Shown one piece after another: positions 61,201-64,000 of a stretch of DNA of 64,000 nt. The notes under the pieces are model-generated. The model made no database searches. It was not told the DNA's origin and saw only the letters and a list, made by a program, of their open reading frames with translations. The stretch is from the NCBI RefSeq assembly GCF_014633365.1, contig NC_068352.1:30661310-30725309 (forward strand). The letters are read 5' to 3'. Within the stretch, counting starts at the first letter, position 1. Each line of letters starts with the position of its first letter. Source of the stretch: Diospyros lotus. Taxonomy: Eukaryota; Streptophyta; Magnoliopsida; Ericales; Ebenaceae. Both the position numbers and the translations under genes were made by a program.

Positions 61201-62886
61201 ATTCTCCTTACCCGTGGTCACAAAAGCCAAATACGCTTCACATCCATGTCGCATCAATTTTTCATCCTTCATCACCGATATCATAGGAGTGACACTCATT
61301 GGTTTAATGCCTCGATACGTTATGACTGGTTGCTGAGGTAACTCAAAGTGGATAACCTTACATCTACAATCCACCTTGGTATAATGTCGAGATAACCAGT
61401 CCATGCCCAAAATAAGATCAAAATCATGTATGTCTAAGATTATCAAATCCCCGGGCAGCTCCTTATTATGCACCATAATCTTACATCCCTTATAGACTTC
61501 ACTCCCCACTAACTCAACTCCTCCCGGTATAGACACGATCAAATAATAAGGCAATAATGTACTAGAGAATGGAATATAACACATAACCCTAGGTGCAACA
61601 AATGAATGTGTAGACCCCGTGTCAAACAAAACACTCACGTCAATGTCATATAGGGAGAAAATACCTTGCACAGTGTCATTTCTCTTCTCTTCCTCTGCTG
61701 ATGTCAAAGCGAATGCCCGTCCCTGGGTGTGGGGTCGACCAGCGTCTGTGGTGCCCTGTCCTGATGGTAGTGCCAATGGTGGTGCTGTCCCCTAAAGTCT
61801 CGACACTGGCTGCCTCTGTCCCATCTTGTTGCCTTGGTTCTCATACCTCTGTCCTCCTTGTTGTGGCGATTGTCTACAAACGTTAGAAGTATGCCCTTTT
61901 CTTCCACACCGGTAGCAAGTCACCTCTTTGTTGCTTGTTATACCTTTCCCTTGTGGATAATCATTCTTCATGTGCCCCAACTGCCCGCAACTGTAGCACG
62001 CCTTACATACTCCTCGATGCCTCTTCCCACAAGTTGTGCAGGGAAGAATGTCAGCTATATTACCAAAAAACCCCGGTGCTCCTTTTCTTTTCTTATCATT
62101 GCCTTGCCCCCGGGCTGAACTTGATCCCGTAGCGGTTGCCTGAACTGCCCTTAGCTCACTCATCTCATTCTCTATGATATGTGCCCTCTGCACCAGTATA
62201 GCATAATCTGTGATCTGTGCACCAGCTAGGTGAAATCTAATGTCCACTCGCAACCCTCTTTGGAATTTGGTTGCCTTCTTCTCCTCAGTACATACTAACT
62301 TAGGAGCGAATCGTGCCAAAGAGGTGAACTCCTCCTCATACTGTGCCATTGTCTTATTGCCCTGGGTCAGCTCAATAAACTCATATGTCTTCTGATCTCG
62401 TACCCAAGCTGAAAAGTAATTGGCGTTGAAGAGCTCTCTGAACTCCGCCCATGTCGGCCCCCTGCCCACAAACCTTTGTCGAATTGTCTCCCACCACCTC
62501 TCGGCCCCTCCTCGAAACAGATATGTAGCCAACTATACCCTCTGGGTGTCACCGCACCCTATCGTCCTGAGGTGCTTCTCCATTACCATCATCCACTCCT
62601 TTGCGACCAAAGCATTGGTCCCTCTATGGAACTCTGAAGGTCTCAGTGTCATGAAGTTCCTCACCAACTGGCTCCTAGTATTGTCATCCATCCCTTGGGG
62701 CTCCACTTCCTGTGACACCGGGTTTGCAGTCTGACCACTGACGTTCTCATTCATGACTGGTTCATTCCTCCTTCCAGGTGGTGCTTGCTCCTGTCTTCCC
62801 TGATGCGCCATAAAATTCTCAAAATGCCTCAACATAGTGGCCATGGTGCCCCTCAGCTCACTAACCTCCTGGCGCAAGTCTGCCAT
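58288..62886 (-). pseudogene. Decayed gag-pol of a Ty3/gypsy chromovirus (Tekay-like)
   Basis: A single reading frame runs from a Met at 62886 to 58288 and is broken by nine stop codons: 62533-62535, 61792-61794, 60766-60768, 60328-60330, 59689-59691, 59467-59469, 59389-59391, 59098-59100 and 59020-59022. No frameshift is seen. Domains in order: gag with two zinc knuckles (about 61,875-62,000), aspartic protease with DTGS (61612-61623), reverse transcriptase (LCVDYRQLN near 60,920; FIDD near 60,615), RNase H (about 59,850-60,190), integrase (zinc-binding part near 59,560, core 59,100-59,330 and on) and a chromodomain-like end ([14 protein letters not shown]). The first knuckle has Tyr for its last Cys (codon 61957-61959) and RNase H has Asn for its first Asp (60172-60174). 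The element is not capable of moving by itself. Confidence 0.93.
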
Positions 62887-62899
62887 TGACTCAGCTTAT

Positions 62900-64000
62900 A
62901 ATACCCTATATTTTTGTGAAGATGCCATGTATTTTAAGTGAGTTTAAAATACCAAAAATATGTTTGAATTGACAACAAGTGATCGAATCAGTCGTAGGGA
63001 GTACCCTAGAGCTTAGATACCTAAGGTTAAAGGTATATTTTTGATGAGCGTCTCGAGGTGAGATTTATGACACTGAAAGAAATCAAATCAGAAATAGTTT
63101 TCGGTTAAGCTAAGTTGTAGCCTAAAAATACCGAATGATGGTAAGGGGCTTCCGAAAAATTGTATATATTGAGTAATTTTGAGTTATTAATTTTGGGATT
63201 TTAAGTATCTCGATAAATTTGATGTTTGAGGGTGTAATTGTAATTAGAAAATTATCCAAATGAAATAAGGATAACATTAAGAGCTTATGTGGTAAAATAT
63301 TGAAGTTGAGGACTTGAAATAAGGGCCAAAGTGTTATTTGAAAGAAGTTTGGGATTTTAGCTTGGATTTAAAAAGATCAATTCATTCTAGTTTTGGATTT
63401 CAAAAGCCACTCAATTATGGCTTTGAGTCTTTGGAGTCCATGGCTAAGATTTTGACAAGTGGCATAATGTGATTGGTTGGAGAAATCTATAAAAAGGCAC
63501 CATGGGTTCTTCTCAAATCATTCCAACCAAGTTTGAGGAGTGAAGCACTCTAAGAGGAGGAGCTTTCTCTAGAGAGAGAGAAGGGAGTTCGGCAAGAAGG
63601 CGGGAAGAAAGCGACGAAGAAGCGGCGGAGAACGAGCCTCGTCGGAGTTGCGGGTCTTCGCCGGAATTTGCCAAAATCAATCAGCAAAAAGTGAGGTAAG
63701 TCCGACTTTTTTTGATAATCCTATAGAGGGGGAAGAGAGGGTCGCGTAGGTTCAAACGGGGGTCGAATCGGAGTTAAAACGAGGGAGATATGGCCGAAAT
63801 ACCAAACCGACGCGTTGCTGTCCGAAATCTGCTGTCTGCGCGTGAGTTACACGCGCCGGAAAATGCTTGCGCGTGAGGGCGCGTGGCCCGCCTTTCCAGG
63901 GCACGTGAGAGGCTTATTTGTCTCCAAATTTTCCAGTTATACCCCTAAATTAATACCCTTAAACTTTATATAAAAATATTTGATTTTAGGTTTACCAAAA
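62900..64000 (+). mobile_element. LTR-like sequence of another retroelement, cut by the window end
   Basis: It starts within TATAATACCCTATATTTTTG, close to the TGTAATACC start at 10,313, and shares the 63,040-63,160 stretch with that copy. A TATA box (TATAAAAA, 63488-63495) on the + strand precedes a purine-rich leader, as in LTR promoters. It begins only about 14 bases from the gag start codon and does not match the 3' LTR at 55,316, so it is not the 5' LTR of that element. A decayed tRNA primer site (ggtattataagc on the - strand) may be left between them. Confidence 0.55.
63488..63495 (+). promoter_or_regulatory. TATA box of the right-edge LTR
   Basis: TATAAAAA followed within 60 bases by a leader with gagagagag runs, typical of retroelement LTR promoters. 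Confidence 0.5.

Overview
The window is nuclear DNA from a flowering plant. It has intron-containing genes with GT/AG junctions, AT-rich intergenic DNA, TATA boxes, many solo LTRs and MITEs, and a Ty3/gypsy chromovirus. The mix of genes (small HMA proteins, a GT47 exostosin, an RPS2-like CC-NB-ARC-LRR) suggests a eudicot, possibly a woody one. The species cannot be read from the sequence. A 100-N assembly gap lies at 35-134.

Left third (about 280-32,850, + strand genes): three small heavy-metal-associated (HMA) domain genes lie at 2019-2654, 20026-20677 and about 27736-28221, with a GT47 exostosin glycosyltransferase gene (12378-14276) between the first two. HMA copies 1 and 2 sit in a segmental duplication (about 290-6,480 versus 17,400-27,205). 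Comparing the two blocks exposes later insertions with clean target-site duplications: a solo LTR at 17691-18502, an LTR-like insert at 21259-21659 and a MITE at 26574-26731. Another solo LTR (31174-31964) has its empty site in a related stretch near 24,820. A 2.2 kb solo LTR (7498-9741) has a perfect 5-bp duplication. HMA copy 3 has lost the CaaX tail and may have lost its start exon.

Middle (33,125-47,205, - strand): one CC-NB-ARC-LRR resistance-type gene dominates. An 893-codon first coding exon carries coiled coil, NB-ARC and first LRRs. Fourteen 381-nt LRR exons follow, each 127 codons, phase 0 at both ends, on a 552/553-bp period, and then a 255-codon terminal LRR exon. The exons fall into classes ordered as a C-B-A trimer repeated four times (period about 1,658 bp), with one extra B unit whose neighbouring intron is a visible recombinant. 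If all exons are spliced the protein has about 2,926 residues, far above the usual size for the family. A broken NB-ARC fragment (33,125-33,580) lies just past the 3' end, and the NLR 5' leader is present in two further degraded copies upstream (48,121 and 52,438).

Right third (53,000-64,000): AT-rich DNA, then a decayed Ty3/gypsy element on the - strand (3' LTR 55316-58243, gag-pol 58288-62886). It has nine in-frame stops, no frameshift that I can see, and a chromodomain-like tail. Its gag is abutted by an unrelated LTR-like sequence on the + strand that runs off the window.

The most unusual object is the LRR-exon array: a higher-order tandem repeat inside a coding gene that appears able to grow or shrink by whole exons without breaking the frame. 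It lies about 10 kb from HMA genes of the type that plant pathogen effectors are known to target.
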